Source of the DNA: Acidobacteriota bacterium
GTDB lineage: Bacteria; Acidobacteriota; Blastocatellia; Chloracidobacteriales; JADJPF01
Length of the DNA: 64,000 nt
Direction of reading: 5' to 3'
Assembly: GCA_016213785.1 (NCBI GenBank)
Contig: JACQZQ010000056.1
Span: 62,001 to 126,000, forward strand
Part shown: one piece after another, positions 53,999 through 63,174 of the stretch
Position numbering within the stretch: the first letter of the stretch is position 1
Layout: each line of letters begins with the position of its first letter
The notes under the pieces: model-generated
Databases searched by the model: none
Told to the model about the DNA's origin: nothing
The model's input: only the letters and a program-made list of their open reading frames with translations
Translations under genes and position numbers: made by a program

Positions 53999-54619
53999 CT
54001 AATTGCTAGAGTCTAAAGAGGAAAAATTTTGTTTATTTTTTAAGCTTTCCCATAAGGGAATCCGGCTTGAAATATATATACTTATACTTACATCCGCAAC
54101 TAAACAACCAATAGCATACCAGTTTGGAATATAAGTAGAGTTTGAGTAGTGCCAAATATCCCAAGCAAGCCCATGTAAAGCAATTCCAATAACTAAAAAC
54201 CAAGGTGAACGTTTAAGCCCAAGTATTGTAAATAAGAGATATATGGGTAGTCCTATAATTTCTACTGCAAGCCACAAACTAGTCCCATCCTTTGTTAGAC
54301 AACTTAAAATATAAATTACTGGCATTCCAGCAAGAAAAAGAGCCATTGCTATAGGCTCAAAAACTTTAGCTTTTTGTTCAATGAACCTTGTTATAAATAG
54401 AAATAGAACCGTTATTCCGCAAAAAATTGATGCTGCTTTACAAGGATCTGTAAAAGCATTATCCCAAGAAGGAACATTATATAAAGTAATAGCATTAAGA
54501 CTAAGCATTAATATAAGTGTAACTTGCTGATATAACAGGCTATGTGTTGTACCCGCACTCTGTGAATTTTCACTATAGGAAACATTAAACATTTTATGCA
54601 AGTTGTTTAGTGATTTCAT
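53999..54619 (-). CDS. multi-pass membrane protein of unknown function
   Basis: A 206-residue protein with five to six predicted membrane segments (~residues 28-50, 58-78, 88-110, 115-135, 140-162 and 165-187) and a soluble N-terminus. A GIALHGLAWDIWHYSNSTYIPNWY stretch in a late loop is distinctive, but I do not recognise a family. The short gap to the DinB gene upstream on the same strand (43 bases) suggests cotranscription. Confidence 0.65.
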   Translation of the reverse strand: MKSLNNLHKMFNVSYSENSQSAGTTHSLLYQQVTLILMLSLNAITLYNVPSWDNAFTDPCKAASIFCGITVLFLFITRFIEQKAKVFEPIAMALFLAGMPVIYILSCLTKDGTSLWLAVEIIGLPIYLLFTILGLKRSPWFLVIGIALHGLAWDIWHYSNSTYIPNWYAIGCLVADVSISIYISSRIPLWESLKNKQNFSSLDSSN

Positions 54620-54662
54620 AATTTATTTTCTCAATACTAGTTAAACTTAAACATTAATTGGA

Positions 54663-55178
54663 TTAGGCAACACCAAAAGCCCCGCTTCCTGATGGAAGTT
54701 TACGAGTTTTGCGCCATGATGCTAGTTGACCGGCATGATTACCTTCATGAAACAATAAATAATGGAGTAAGTGCCCAATAGTCGGTTGCGTAATAGCAAA
54801 ATGTGGGTCAGGCGTTGGCCTAGATAAGTCCTCCATTGTTAATTTTTCTATAGCTTGTTTGCGTATTTGTTCTGTTCTTATTAATTTTTCCATAAGCTCT
54901 TCTTTAGCGTGATAACGGTTTTTATCAGCACTAGGTGCATTTCCAGGAGCATAGGCCCTCCACCATTCCTTAGGTAATTGTGATAGTTGTGGAGCATCTG
55001 GAACTTGAAGAACCGAAAAAATCATACAATCAGCCAAAAATAAGTGCCCTAAAGTCCAAGCAGGGTGATTTTCTCCTTCAACAGATTGATGGCACATTTG
55101 TTCTTGGTCTAAATCTGCAACCAAATTAAGTGTCTGTTCTCGTGCTTTACTTAGTCCCCATACTAATAAATCGTTCAT
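54663..55178 (-). CDS. DinB family protein
   Basis: A 171-residue DinB/YfiT-like four-helix protein. His in AWTLGHLFLADCM and the C-terminal LFHEGNHAGQLASWRK provide the usual metal ligands. It may be a metal-dependent thiol transferase, but the substrate is not known. The layout and sequence differ from the DinB protein at 8.7 kb. It is followed by a membrane protein gene and is divergent from the GlxA-type regulator. Confidence 0.8.
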   Translation of the reverse strand: MNDLLVWGLSKAREQTLNLVADLDQEQMCHQSVEGENHPAWTLGHLFLADCMIFSVLQVPDAPQLSQLPKEWWRAYAPGNAPSADKNRYHAKEELMEKLIRTEQIRKQAIEKLTMEDLSRPTPDPHFAITQPTIGHLLHYLLFHEGNHAGQLASWRKTRKLPSGSGAFGVA

Positions 55179-55338
55179 AAATAATAAGTTCTCCTAAAAT
55201 AATTTGATCTTACAGTGAGCTAAATAGTAACGTTATTAAATGATGGCGTAAATGACATAAATACAACAATTTCTGCCATTAGTTTTTTGATTATGTTAGA
55301 CTAAAAACTTAAACATATCTTATTTTGGGGTGTTATAA

Positions 55339-56340
55339 ATGACCAATATAGATGTAGAGAAACGTATAGTATTTTTAGCTATTGAACCTATATTAGAACT
55401 GGATTTAGTAGGCACTTTAAGCATATTTCAAACCGCAAATTACTTGCTTAGACCTCAAAAACCTTTTTATCAAGTCGAGGTAATAACATCAGGAAAAGGT
55501 AGTAGTGTTATTGGGGATTGTGGACTATCTATTAATGTAAATAAGAAGTTAGAGGCTTTAGTAAAAGAATCTATAAGCTTAAACCCTATAGACACTTTAC
55601 TTGTTATAGGTGGTTCAGGGAGTCTTAAAATAGAGCCTATAGATACAGTAGCATTATGGATAAAAAAAGAGAGTTCTAAAATACGTCGGGTTGGTTCTAT
55701 ATGTACAGGAGCCTTTGTTTTAGCTGCTGCGGGGCTTTTAGATAACCTTCGTGCTACTACTCATTGGTCATATTGCGCTAATTTACTTGCTAAACACCCC
55801 AAAATACAAGTAGATAATAACTCTATCTTTGTTAAAGATAGAAATATTTATACTTCAGCAGGTGTTACAGCTGGTATGGATTTAGCTTTAGAGCTAGTAG
55901 AAGAGGATTTAGGCTCAACAATGGCATTAGATATTTCTCGCCTTTTAGTAATATTTTTACGCCGTCCAGGAGGGCAAAGCCAATTTAGTGTTACACTTAA
56001 CACCTTAACACCAGAACGCCATAGTCTAAAAATCTTACCAGCTTGGATTTTAGAACATATTTCTGAACCTTTGCCTATAGAGGTTTTAGCTAATCAATCT
56101 GCTATGAGCTTACGTCATTTTGCTAGAGTGTTTACTTCTGAGTTTGGCACAACTCCTGCTCAATATGTTTTAGAACAACGTGTTGAGGCTGCGCGGCGTA
56201 GTTTAATTAAAACTAAATTAGGCCAAAAAGAAATTGCCCTAAAATGTGGGTTTAGTAACGTTGAACATATGCGACGGGCTTTTTTACGTATTACAGGCGT
56301 AACCCCTAATACTTATAGAAAACACTTTAATCAAAATTAA
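55339..56340 (+). CDS. GlxA-type AraC-family regulator with DJ-1/PfpI domain
   Basis: A 333-residue regulator. Residues ~8-185 are a class I glutamine amidotransferase/DJ-1-like domain with the nucleophile-elbow cysteine in GSICTGAFVLAAAGLL and a TTHW motif. Residues ~235-330 are an AraC double helix-turn-helix (ANQSAMSLRHFARVFTSE and KEIALKCGFSNVEHMRRAF). GlxA-like proteins activate transcription in response to small molecules. The start at ATG 55339 follows GGGGTGT. Its target is not clear from the neighbours. Confidence 0.9.
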   Translation: MTNIDVEKRIVFLAIEPILELDLVGTLSIFQTANYLLRPQKPFYQVEVITSGKGSSVIGDCGLSINVNKKLEALVKESISLNPIDTLLVIGGSGSLKIEPIDTVALWIKKESSKIRRVGSICTGAFVLAAAGLLDNLRATTHWSYCANLLAKHPKIQVDNNSIFVKDRNIYTSAGVTAGMDLALELVEEDLGSTMALDISRLLVIFLRRPGGQSQFSVTLNTLTPERHSLKILPAWILEHISEPLPIEVLANQSAMSLRHFARVFTSEFGTTPAQYVLEQRVEAARRSLIKTKLGQKEIALKCGFSNVEHMRRAFLRITGVTPNTYRKHFNQN

Positions 56341-56359
56341 AGGTAAATTATGCTATATG

Positions 56360-56383
56360 TAGCTATAAATGTAGTGATAGCTA
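56360..56383. repeat. 7-bp inverted repeat after AraC-type gene
   Basis: TAGCTAT (56360-56366) and ATAGCTA (56377-56383) are complements with a 10-base loop; a weak terminator or operator. Confidence 0.35.
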
Positions 56384-56561
56384 GAGTACCAGTTTAAAAT
56401 AAACCTGCAAAACATTAAAATTTTCTCTCAACGTTTTTTGCCCTAGCTAAGTAATACTTATTGTAATCTAAAAAATCACCTAACAATCTAAAACAAATAA
56501 ACTCAACATTTTATCACTAAGCCCCTTAGTATAACCTAAGTGTGTTTATTAGGAGGAAATT

Positions 56562-57503
56562 ATGAAAATAATGATGCTATTATCACTACTCTTAGTTTTT
56601 GTTATACCAGAGAGTATTTTTGCACAAGCCGCAGGTAATGTTATTTATTCACAGGAAAAAGGAAATACTGCTACTACGGCTGATAATAAAAAAGCTTATC
56701 AAGAAATGGCTTCAGGCAATGTTTTTATTGCTGCCAACACGCTTTTGTTTGAAAGCAGTGTATTAATGAATGTTAAGGCTGATGAATATGTTACTACTTT
56801 AGCTGTTGAACAAGAATGTCCTACTGTTGAAGAATGTAGCCAGAAACTAGATGACCGTGTAAGTAGTTTTATTAGTGCTTTAGGTTCAATTGGTATTGAA
56901 AAGGAAAGGATTTTTGTAGATTTTGTTGCACAAAACCGTATTTATGATTTTGATGTCTCTAAAACTCTTGCTAAGGAAAAACAAGTAGGTTTTATAATTA
57001 AGAAGAATATTTTGATCTACTACAAAGACAAAGCTTTAACAGATAGAATTGTTACTGTTGGGGCTAAGTTTGGCATTTATGACTTGGTAAAAGTTGATTA
57101 TTTAGTGAAGGATACAGGTGCTATAAAGAAAAAGCTTTTAGATGAAGCTTTAGCTGTAATTAAAGAAAAAGAAGCTAAATATAATAGCACCTTTGGATTT
57201 AGATATCGCTATTATGTAGTAGTCGAAAGAGAAAAGTATAATACCTACTATCCTACTCAAATGTATAATACTTATAATGCTTTTGAGACAGGAAAAATTA
57301 GCCGCAATAGTATTTATGCTAATAACTATACAAACGTAAGTAATAATAATCAGCTTCGTGTTCAAGAAGCTCGTAAAAGTGCTACTTTTTATTATGATCC
57401 ATTAAATGCAGAAGGTTTTGATCAAGTAATTAACCCTGTGGTTAATGAACCTGTTGTTCAGTTTACCTTATATGTAAGAGTAAAGTATGAACTAGATAGA
57501 TAA
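56562..57503 (+). CDS. secreted SIMPL-like (DUF541) protein
   Basis: A 313-residue exported protein with a signal peptide ending IFAQ. Residues ~65-200 follow the SIMPL/DUF541 pattern: ADEYVTTLAVEQ, then KLDDRVSSFISALGSIGIEKERIF, VGFIIKKNILIYY and LLDEALAVIKEKEAKY. SIMPL-domain proteins are periplasmic and of varied role. The C-terminal part is Tyr/Asn-rich with a final beta strand FTLYVRVKYEL. AGGAGG precedes the ATG, and it is convergent with the hydrolase gene, 21 bases apart. Confidence 0.72.
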   Translation: MKIMMLLSLLLVFVIPESIFAQAAGNVIYSQEKGNTATTADNKKAYQEMASGNVFIAANTLLFESSVLMNVKADEYVTTLAVEQECPTVEECSQKLDDRVSSFISALGSIGIEKERIFVDFVAQNRIYDFDVSKTLAKEKQVGFIIKKNILIYYKDKALTDRIVTVGAKFGIYDLVKVDYLVKDTGAIKKKLLDEALAVIKEKEAKYNSTFGFRYRYYVVVEREKYNTYYPTQMYNTYNAFETGKISRNSIYANNYTNVSNNNQLRVQEARKSATFYYDPLNAEGFDQVINPVVNEPVVQFTLYVRVKYELDR

Positions 57504-57524
57504 ATAAGTGTTAGTTTTATTTTT

Positions 57525-58424
57525 CTAATTACTTATTACTAAATGAGTTAATAGAAATTCAGTTTGTCTTTTAACTGCTTCTTGGAAATCTTTTCCCTGA
57601 TAAATTTCAAAATGCCCATAAGGATATTTAACTAATTTTCCTTTGGGCATTTTATTTGCGGCTTTTTCTACTGCTGATATAGGAATTAGAGAATCTTTTT
57701 CTGCTGCCATAACAAGTGCAGGGCAATGGACTTTAGAAGCATATCTAGTAGGGTTATAGCTAGCAAGTATTAGCATTATTCTTGCAGGGCAACGATTAAT
57801 CCAATTAGAGTTTTTTGCAACTATTGCTTGATAACCTTTTTCTGAATCAATGGTGTTTAGTGCAGCAAATTCTGATGGTGAGCCATAAACCTTTATATAA
57901 TGAGGCTCTCGACCTATTAACATGCAAAATAAGTCTATTAGGCCATGAAATGTAGCTTTAAGTATATAACCTAGCCCTAAACTGCTAATTGTCGTAATTG
58001 CATCAACATGAGGAACTTGTGAAACTAGAGCAGCTATATCTGGGTTTTTACTTGCTATAACCATTACATGTCCACCAGAAAATGAACTTCCCCAAAGCCC
58101 AATTTTCCTGTTATTTATCTTAGGTAAGGAACGAGTGTAATCTAATGCTGCTTGCCAGTCCTGAAGATGGCGATAAGGATTTATATAATTTCTTGGAGTT
58201 CCATCACTATCACCAAAACAGCGGTAGTCAAAAAGTAAAACAGCTAGACCATTGCTAGCAAAATATTCTGCAAAGTTTGGTAAACAAAACTTTCTTTCTG
58301 CTCCAAACCCATGTGCCATTATTACAACAGGAGGTTTACTTACTTCTACAGGTAAGTAAAGATCACCTTTGCAAGAAGTTCCTTGACTAAGAAATTCTAC
58401 TGGGCTAATGCTAAATTTGCTCAT
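57525..58424 (-). CDS. alpha/beta hydrolase
   Basis: A 299-residue hydrolase. The oxyanion-hole HGFGAERKF, the nucleophile elbow GLWGSSFSGGHV, the acidic residue in VMAAEKDSLIP and the catalytic His in YPYGHFEIY are all visible, matching dienelactone-hydrolase-like or YqiA-type enzymes. The substrate is unknown. It lies at the end of a minus-strand cluster containing ridA, an AlkD-like gene and a methyltransferase gene (68 bases after ridA). Confidence 0.85.
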   Translation of the reverse strand: MSKFSISPVEFLSQGTSCKGDLYLPVEVSKPPVVIMAHGFGAERKFCLPNFAEYFASNGLAVLLFDYRCFGDSDGTPRNYINPYRHLQDWQAALDYTRSLPKINNRKIGLWGSSFSGGHVMVIASKNPDIAALVSQVPHVDAITTISSLGLGYILKATFHGLIDLFCMLIGREPHYIKVYGSPSEFAALNTIDSEKGYQAIVAKNSNWINRCPARIMLILASYNPTRYASKVHCPALVMAAEKDSLIPISAVEKAANKMPKGKLVKYPYGHFEIYQGKDFQEAVKRQTEFLLTHLVISN

Positions 58425-58492
58425 TGTAGTTTGCTAGTAGGGGAATTTATAAGTCTATGAATTTTTACGAATGTTACATCTACTTAGGTCTA

Positions 58493-58885
58493 TTAGTCAA
58501 TTATAAAGGCATCAGCTTCGATTTCTACTAACATTTCTGGAACAATAAGTTTGCTAATTTCAATCATTGAAGTTGCTGGAAGAATATCCTTAAAAAACTC
58601 GCCATGAGCGCGTCCTATTTCTTGCCAATCCTGAGTAATATTTGTAACAAACATTCGTGTTCTTACTACATCTTTTAAGTTAGCCCCTGCACGAATAAGA
58701 ACTTTTTCAATATTTTTTAAGGTTTGAACAGTTTGAGCATAAGCATCTCCAATTCCTACAACCTCGCCTACTTCATTTGTTGCAGTTGTTCCAGTTACCC
58801 AAATATGGTTTCCTATTCTTACTGCACGAGAATAACCAACAATTGGTTCCCATTTTGTATTAGTAGCAAAATTTTCTCTTTTCAT
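58493..58885 (-). CDS. RidA/YjgF family protein
   Basis: A 130-residue Rid protein, which hydrolyses reactive enamine/imine intermediates. The start [10 protein letters not shown], the central [16 protein letters not shown] and the ligand-contact region [13 protein letters not shown] with [10 protein letters not shown] match the family, including the conserved Arg and Glu. It follows the AlkD-like gene by 7 bases and is clearly part of the same transcript. Confidence 0.88.
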   Translation of the reverse strand: MKRENFATNTKWEPIVGYSRAVRIGNHIWVTGTTATNEVGEVVGIGDAYAQTVQTLKNIEKVLIRAGANLKDVVRTRMFVTNITQDWQEIGRAHGEFFKDILPATSMIEISKLIVPEMLVEIEADAFIID

Positions 58886-58892
58886 TTTTCAA

Positions 58893-59597
58893 TTAAATTT
58901 TTCCTTTTAAGTATTTTTGGCGTATTTCTTCTGGAAATTTTTCTATAGCATAGCGAAGCATTGTTCTTGGCATAGTTTTATAATGCAATGCTAAAAAAGC
59001 TTCTTCAGTTTTTAAGTCTCGCTTTCCAACTTCACGTAACATCCAACCTACAGCTTTATGAATTAGATCATGGGTATCTTTTAGTAAGAGTTCAGAAATT
59101 TTTAATGTATCTATAAAGTCTTTATTTCTAATAAAATGAAATGTTGAAATAATAGAAATCCTTCGCTCCCATAAATCATTGGACTTAACTAATTGATAGA
59201 GAATGCTTCTATCTTTATTAAATAAAAATCTTCCTACAATATGTTCAGCAGAACAGTCTACTAGATCCCAATTATTTATAAATTTTGTATTACTTAGGTA
59301 TAAATCATATATTTGTTGCTGGTCTATCTCATTAGCTCTAGGAAAAATTAATACTAAAATCAAAAGTGCAAGGGTTCTTTGTTCATGAAATTTGGATTTT
59401 AATAATTCTTCTACTCGATTGATTTTAAGAGACTTATACTCTTTTGCTAAGAGTCTTAATTGAGGCGCTCTTATACCTAAAAAAATATCTCCTTCAGCAT
59501 ATTGGCCTGGTTTGGTCTTAAAATATCGCTGGGAATGTTTGGCTATTTCTGGGTTAGCTAAGGATTGGAGCCTATTTTCTATTTCTATAATTTCCAT
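58893..59597 (-). CDS. AlkD-like DNA alkylation repair protein
   Basis: A 234-residue HEAT-like all-alpha protein of the AlkD family (DNA glycosylase for alkylated bases). Typical segments are GVRAPQLRLLA-like (FLGIRAPQLRLLAKEY), WDLVDCSAEHIVGRFL, WERRISIISTFHFIR and HDLIHKAVGWMLREVGKRD. It starts 2 bases after the methyltransferase stop codon and is followed by ridA after 7 bases, so translation is probably coupled. Confidence 0.87.
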   Translation of the reverse strand: MEIIEIENRLQSLANPEIAKHSQRYFKTKPGQYAEGDIFLGIRAPQLRLLAKEYKSLKINRVEELLKSKFHEQRTLALLILVLIFPRANEIDQQQIYDLYLSNTKFINNWDLVDCSAEHIVGRFLFNKDRSILYQLVKSNDLWERRISIISTFHFIRNKDFIDTLKISELLLKDTHDLIHKAVGWMLREVGKRDLKTEEAFLALHYKTMPRTMLRYAIEKFPEEIRQKYLKGKI

Positions 59598-59599
59598 AA

Positions 59600-60430
59600 T
59601 TATTTTTTAGCTTCAAGATAAAGCATAGGAACTGTCATCTTTAATTCACCTAATTTATCTGCTATTTTATTTAGCTTATGTTCCAATAAATTAAAGATAA
59701 TTTCTTGATCTTTTACTTCAACAGTGTTTTTCCAACCACCTAAAAAACCTACTTTTATTAAAGAGTGGTTTAGTAAAGATGTGCCATCGCTAAATCTCAT
59801 AAAGAATTTATCTTCTATGACTTTGGTTACATTAAAATGGTTATTTTCTAGTAGGTTAACAAAAATTTCTTTTGAGCCTCTATGGGTTATATTTTTTTCT
59901 AGGCTTTCTAGGTAAAGTTTATTACCAGAATTTTCTAATATTTCATCAAATACTTGATAAAATTCTTGGAAATGGCCTATAACATTAGTAGTTAAAACAA
60001 TTTTACCATTAGGTTTTAGTACTCTATAGCACTCAGATATAGTTAAATTAGGGTTTGCAAGGTTATTAATCAAAAGGTTTGAGACTATTAGATCAAAGAT
60101 TGAGTCAGGAAAGGGTAAACACTCTCCATTTGCTTCTAATATGTTTAGATTATTGAGTTTATGAACATTTTGTTTAAATTTAGCTCTTTCTAGTCCTGCT
60201 TGCCAAATATCAACAGCAGTTATTTGACAAGTTTGACCAAAAGTTTGTGCTAACTCAAATAGTGGAAAACCATTTCCACAACCTAAATCTAAGATATTTA
60301 AGTTTTTCTTAATTTCCAGGTTGTTAAATAAAAGTATTCCAAAGTGTGCTGCCCAAAAAGATAATTCATCAAGTGCCGATGCTAGATTTGGGTCATTAAT
60401 ATTATAATTATCAGCTAAATATGAAGTCAT
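59600..60430 (-). CDS. class I SAM-dependent methyltransferase
   Basis: A 276-residue Rossmann-fold methyltransferase. The SAM-binding motif I NILDLGCGNGFPL, the acidic end of strand 2 ITAVDIWQ, and motif II/III-like ANGECLPFPDSIFDLIVSN and VLKPNGKIVLTT are visible. The acceptor is unknown; the C-terminal ~90 residues are variable. It leads the tight cluster methyltransferase-AlkD-ridA. Confidence 0.88.
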   Translation of the reverse strand: MTSYLADNYNINDPNLASALDELSFWAAHFGILLFNNLEIKKNLNILDLGCGNGFPLFELAQTFGQTCQITAVDIWQAGLERAKFKQNVHKLNNLNILEANGECLPFPDSIFDLIVSNLLINNLANPNLTISECYRVLKPNGKIVLTTNVIGHFQEFYQVFDEILENSGNKLYLESLEKNITHRGSKEIFVNLLENNHFNVTKVIEDKFFMRFSDGTSLLNHSLIKVGFLGGWKNTVEVKDQEIIFNLLEHKLNKIADKLGELKMTVPMLYLEAKK

Positions 60431-60496
60431 AGTTCAAGTAATAGATTAAAGCATAAAGTTTTAATTTTATACTTTAATCTAAAGATAATTCTTAAG

Positions 60497-61777
60497 TTAG
60501 AGTTGTATTTTTTCTAACCCATCTAAGTAAGGGCGCAAAGCTTGAGGGACTGTTACACTCCCATCAGCATTTTGATAATTTTCTAAAATAGCTAACCAAG
60601 TTCGACCAACTGCTAAACCTGAACCATTAAGCGTATGTACAGGCTCGGGTTTTGCTCCAGGGCTACGACGAAAACGAATTTGAGCACGGCGAGCTTGGAA
60701 GGCATCACAGTTAGAGCAAGAAGAAATTTCTCTATAAGTATTTTGACTAGGCAACCAAACTTCCAAATCATAGGTCTTAGAGGCAGAAAACCCCATATCT
60801 CCTGTAGATAATAAAACTACCCGGTAAGGTAATTCTAAACGTTGGAGAATTACTTCAGCATTTTGTGTAAGAGTTTCTAAGTCTTGATAAGATTGGTCTG
60901 GGTGAGAAATTTTTACTAATTCAACTTTATCAAATTGGTGTTGGCGAATTAGGCCACGAACATCTTTTCCATAGCTGCCAGCTTCTGAACGAAAACACGG
61001 TGTATAAGCAGTTAAGTTTATTGGAAGGATGTCTCCTTCTAAAATCTCATCTCGATAAATATTAGTTAAAGGGACTTCTGCTGTTGGAATTAACCAATAA
61101 TCACTTTTTTCTAACTTAAAGAGATCTTCGGCAAATTTAGGTAATTGTCCTGTTCCTTGGAGCGTAGCACTATTAACTATAAAAGGAGGAAGAACTTCTT
61201 GGTAGCCATGTTCTTTAGTCTGAATATCAAGCATAAAATTAATCAATGCTCGTTCAAGTCTTGCTCCTAAGCCTCGCAATATAGAAAATCTTGCTCCAGT
61301 AATTTTTGTGGCACGTTCTTGGTCTAAAATTCCAAGTTTATTTCCTATATCAATATGATCTTTGATTTCAAAATCAAATTCTCTAGGCTTACCCCATCGA
61401 CGGATTTCTTTATTTGCATGTTCATCAGCACCTAAAGGGACTGATTGATGAGGTAGATTAGGAATTGTAAGTAGAATTGTTGAAAGCTTAGTTTCTGTTT
61501 CTTCAATAAGTTGCTCAAGCTCTTTAATACGAGCTTTAGCTAAAACAACTTCTTGTTGTTTAGGTGCGGCTTCTTCTCTTTGTTTAGCTTTCATTAAAGC
61601 ACCTATTTCTTCGCTTAAACGATTACACTTTGCTTTTAAGTTGTCGCGTTCAGTGATAGCTTGACGACGTTCTTTATCTAAATTTTCAAATGGTTCTAAA
61701 GACACAGTGCTATTACGGGATCCAAGAGCATTTTTAACAGTTTCCAGATTATTACGTACAAAATCAACACTTAGCAT
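60497..61777 (-). CDS. serS: seryl-tRNA synthetase
   Basis: A 426-residue class II aminoacyl-tRNA synthetase. The N-terminal ~100 residues form the long coiled-coil tRNA-binding arm. The catalytic core shows motif 2 [18 protein letters not shown] and motif 3 [16 protein letters not shown], with [10 protein letters not shown] and the C-terminal LRPYL. The length matches the family. It lies alone on the minus strand ahead of the methyltransferase cluster (66-base gap). Confidence 0.96.
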   Translation of the reverse strand: MLSVDFVRNNLETVKNALGSRNSTVSLEPFENLDKERRQAITERDNLKAKCNRLSEEIGALMKAKQREEAAPKQQEVVLAKARIKELEQLIEETETKLSTILLTIPNLPHQSVPLGADEHANKEIRRWGKPREFDFEIKDHIDIGNKLGILDQERATKITGARFSILRGLGARLERALINFMLDIQTKEHGYQEVLPPFIVNSATLQGTGQLPKFAEDLFKLEKSDYWLIPTAEVPLTNIYRDEILEGDILPINLTAYTPCFRSEAGSYGKDVRGLIRQHQFDKVELVKISHPDQSYQDLETLTQNAEVILQRLELPYRVVLLSTGDMGFSASKTYDLEVWLPSQNTYREISSCSNCDAFQARRAQIRFRRSPGAKPEPVHTLNGSGLAVGRTWLAILENYQNADGSVTVPQALRPYLDGLEKIQL

Positions 61778-61894
61778 TACTTCTCTCCAGGTTATAAACT
61801 AACAAACTAACTTCAAATTAGTGAGGTAGCTAAAATTAGCCATACTGGGATATTCTTGTCAAATGGCTTCAGCATTTAGGCATAAAACTTTTAC

Positions 61895-62293
61895 TTAAAT
61901 AGGTCTATTTTGTGTGTTTTGGCCTGGGGTTATAAAAATCATAGTTGTAGGGGTATGGATTTTAGCGGTATGCCAAGTATTTTTAGGTATGATTATGTAT
62001 AAACTGGGTTTATTTACCTCTAAAGTTTCTATAACGTTCTCTTTTTCTAAGAGTATTTCCGCTCTACCTGATAAAAGATAGACAATTTCATCACCTTCAG
62101 GGTGTATTTCCCAAGTAGGCCAATCTTTATCAAAACTTATACAAGAAACTAATAAGTGATTTTGAAAATTTCCAAAATTTTTCTCTAAATCTTGGAAAAC
62201 GGTGGGGGTTACATCAACGAGTGTTGTTTTTTGGGTGGGTTCTATAACTACATAGGTTGATTGTAAGTCTAAATCCTTAAGCGTATTTGTCAT
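61895..62293 (-). CDS. cupin-domain protein
   Basis: A 132-residue single-cupin protein. Motif 1 is HPEGDEIVYLLSGRAEI and motif 2 is YIIIPKNTWHTAKI, providing two of the usual His and the Glu metal ligands. The N-terminal half has VIEPTQKTTLVDVTP. The function is open (small-molecule binding or isomerase-like). It sits between serS and ssb on the same strand, with gaps of more than 100 bases. Confidence 0.8.
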   Translation of the reverse strand: MTNTLKDLDLQSTYVVIEPTQKTTLVDVTPTVFQDLEKNFGNFQNHLLVSCISFDKDWPTWEIHPEGDEIVYLLSGRAEILLEKENVIETLEVNKPSLYIIIPKNTWHTAKIHTPTTMIFITPGQNTQNRPI

Positions 62294-62349
62294 TTAGAGT
62301 GCCAATAAAATACAAAATAAAATATAAATAAGAAAATTCCTTAAGCCTT

Positions 62350-62394
62350 AAAACCCTTAAAAAGATTTAACCTAATCCCAGGGTTGGAAAAACC
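62350..62394 (-). terminator. terminator after ssb
   Basis: CCTAATCCCAGGGTT and AACCTTAGGATTAGG pair over 15 positions (one mismatch, one G-U) around GGAAA. On the minus strand it is followed by TTAAATCTTTTT, consistent with ending ssb. Confidence 0.7.
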
Positions 62395-62424
62395 TTAGGA
62401 TTAGGCAAGAGGAAATAAATTTTT

Positions 62425-62877
62425 TTAGAAAGGAATGTCGTCTTCTGTTACGTTGTCATCATAGTCATTAACTGGAGCACTACTCTTAGGTGTGGAACGG
62501 TTAGTTGTAGTAGCATTTGAAACTGCTGCACTAGCCATAGAATCTTCACCACGACTACCTAAGAGTTTTAGCTCTGAGCCAAAAACCTCTAAGCTAGTAT
62601 GAGTTTTACCTTCTTTATCAGTCCATTCTCTAGCACGTAAACGGCCTTCAATATAGACTTGACGACCTTTAGCAAGGTATTTACTAGCTACTTCAGCAAG
62701 TTTTCCCCAAAAACTAACACGAAACCATGTGGTTTCATCTTTCATTTCACCGTTGTTATCTTTACGTTTTTCATTGGTAGCAACAGAAAATTCACATACC
62801 TGTTGGCCTTGTGGAGTGTATTTAAGTTCTGGATCTCTTCCAAGATTTCCAACGATAATTATTTTATTGAATGACAT
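62425..62877 (-). CDS. ssb: single-stranded DNA-binding protein
   Basis: A 150-residue SSB with the OB fold (IIVGNLGRDPELKYTPQGQ, then TTWFRVSFWGKLAEVASKYL and GRQVYIEGRLRAREW) and the acidic C-terminal tip DDIPF that recruits repair proteins. The linker is Thr/Ser/Pro-rich. A near-consensus promoter lies 135 bases upstream and a terminator follows. Confidence 0.95.
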   Translation of the reverse strand: MSFNKIIIVGNLGRDPELKYTPQGQQVCEFSVATNEKRKDNNGEMKDETTWFRVSFWGKLAEVASKYLAKGRQVYIEGRLRAREWTDKEGKTHTSLEVFGSELKLLGSRGEDSMASAAVSNATTTNRSTPKSSAPVNDYDDNVTEDDIPF

Positions 62878-63020
62878 ATAAACTCCTTGTTTGATTATTG
62901 CTAATATGTTAATTAAAGTTACAGTATGCGTTTTAAATGAAAATGTTTTTTTTCAATATTGTTTCTTTTAATCTTTTAATATTTAGGTATAGATGCAATA
63001 AATAAAATTTTTATAGCGAA

Positions 63021-63049
63021 ATAATAGCGAAACTTTACAATATTGTCAA
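63021..63049 (-). promoter_or_regulatory. ssb promoter with palindromic spacer
   Basis: TTGACA (63049-63044 minus), 17 bases and TATTAT (63026-63021) form a near-consensus sigma-70 promoter. A 10-bp palindrome ACAATATTGT (63037-63046) overlaps the -35 box, and two TAGCGAAA boxes 11 bp apart flank the -10. Confidence 0.7.
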
Positions 63050-63174
63050 GAATTATTTTTTGCTAGCAAAATTACGGCTAGTATAACTATAAAAATATAG
63101 TATATCTAAATTAGTGTGGTTATGTTGGGCTATTTGGTAAGAACGGCAATGTCACTAATATCAATAGTTTATAG

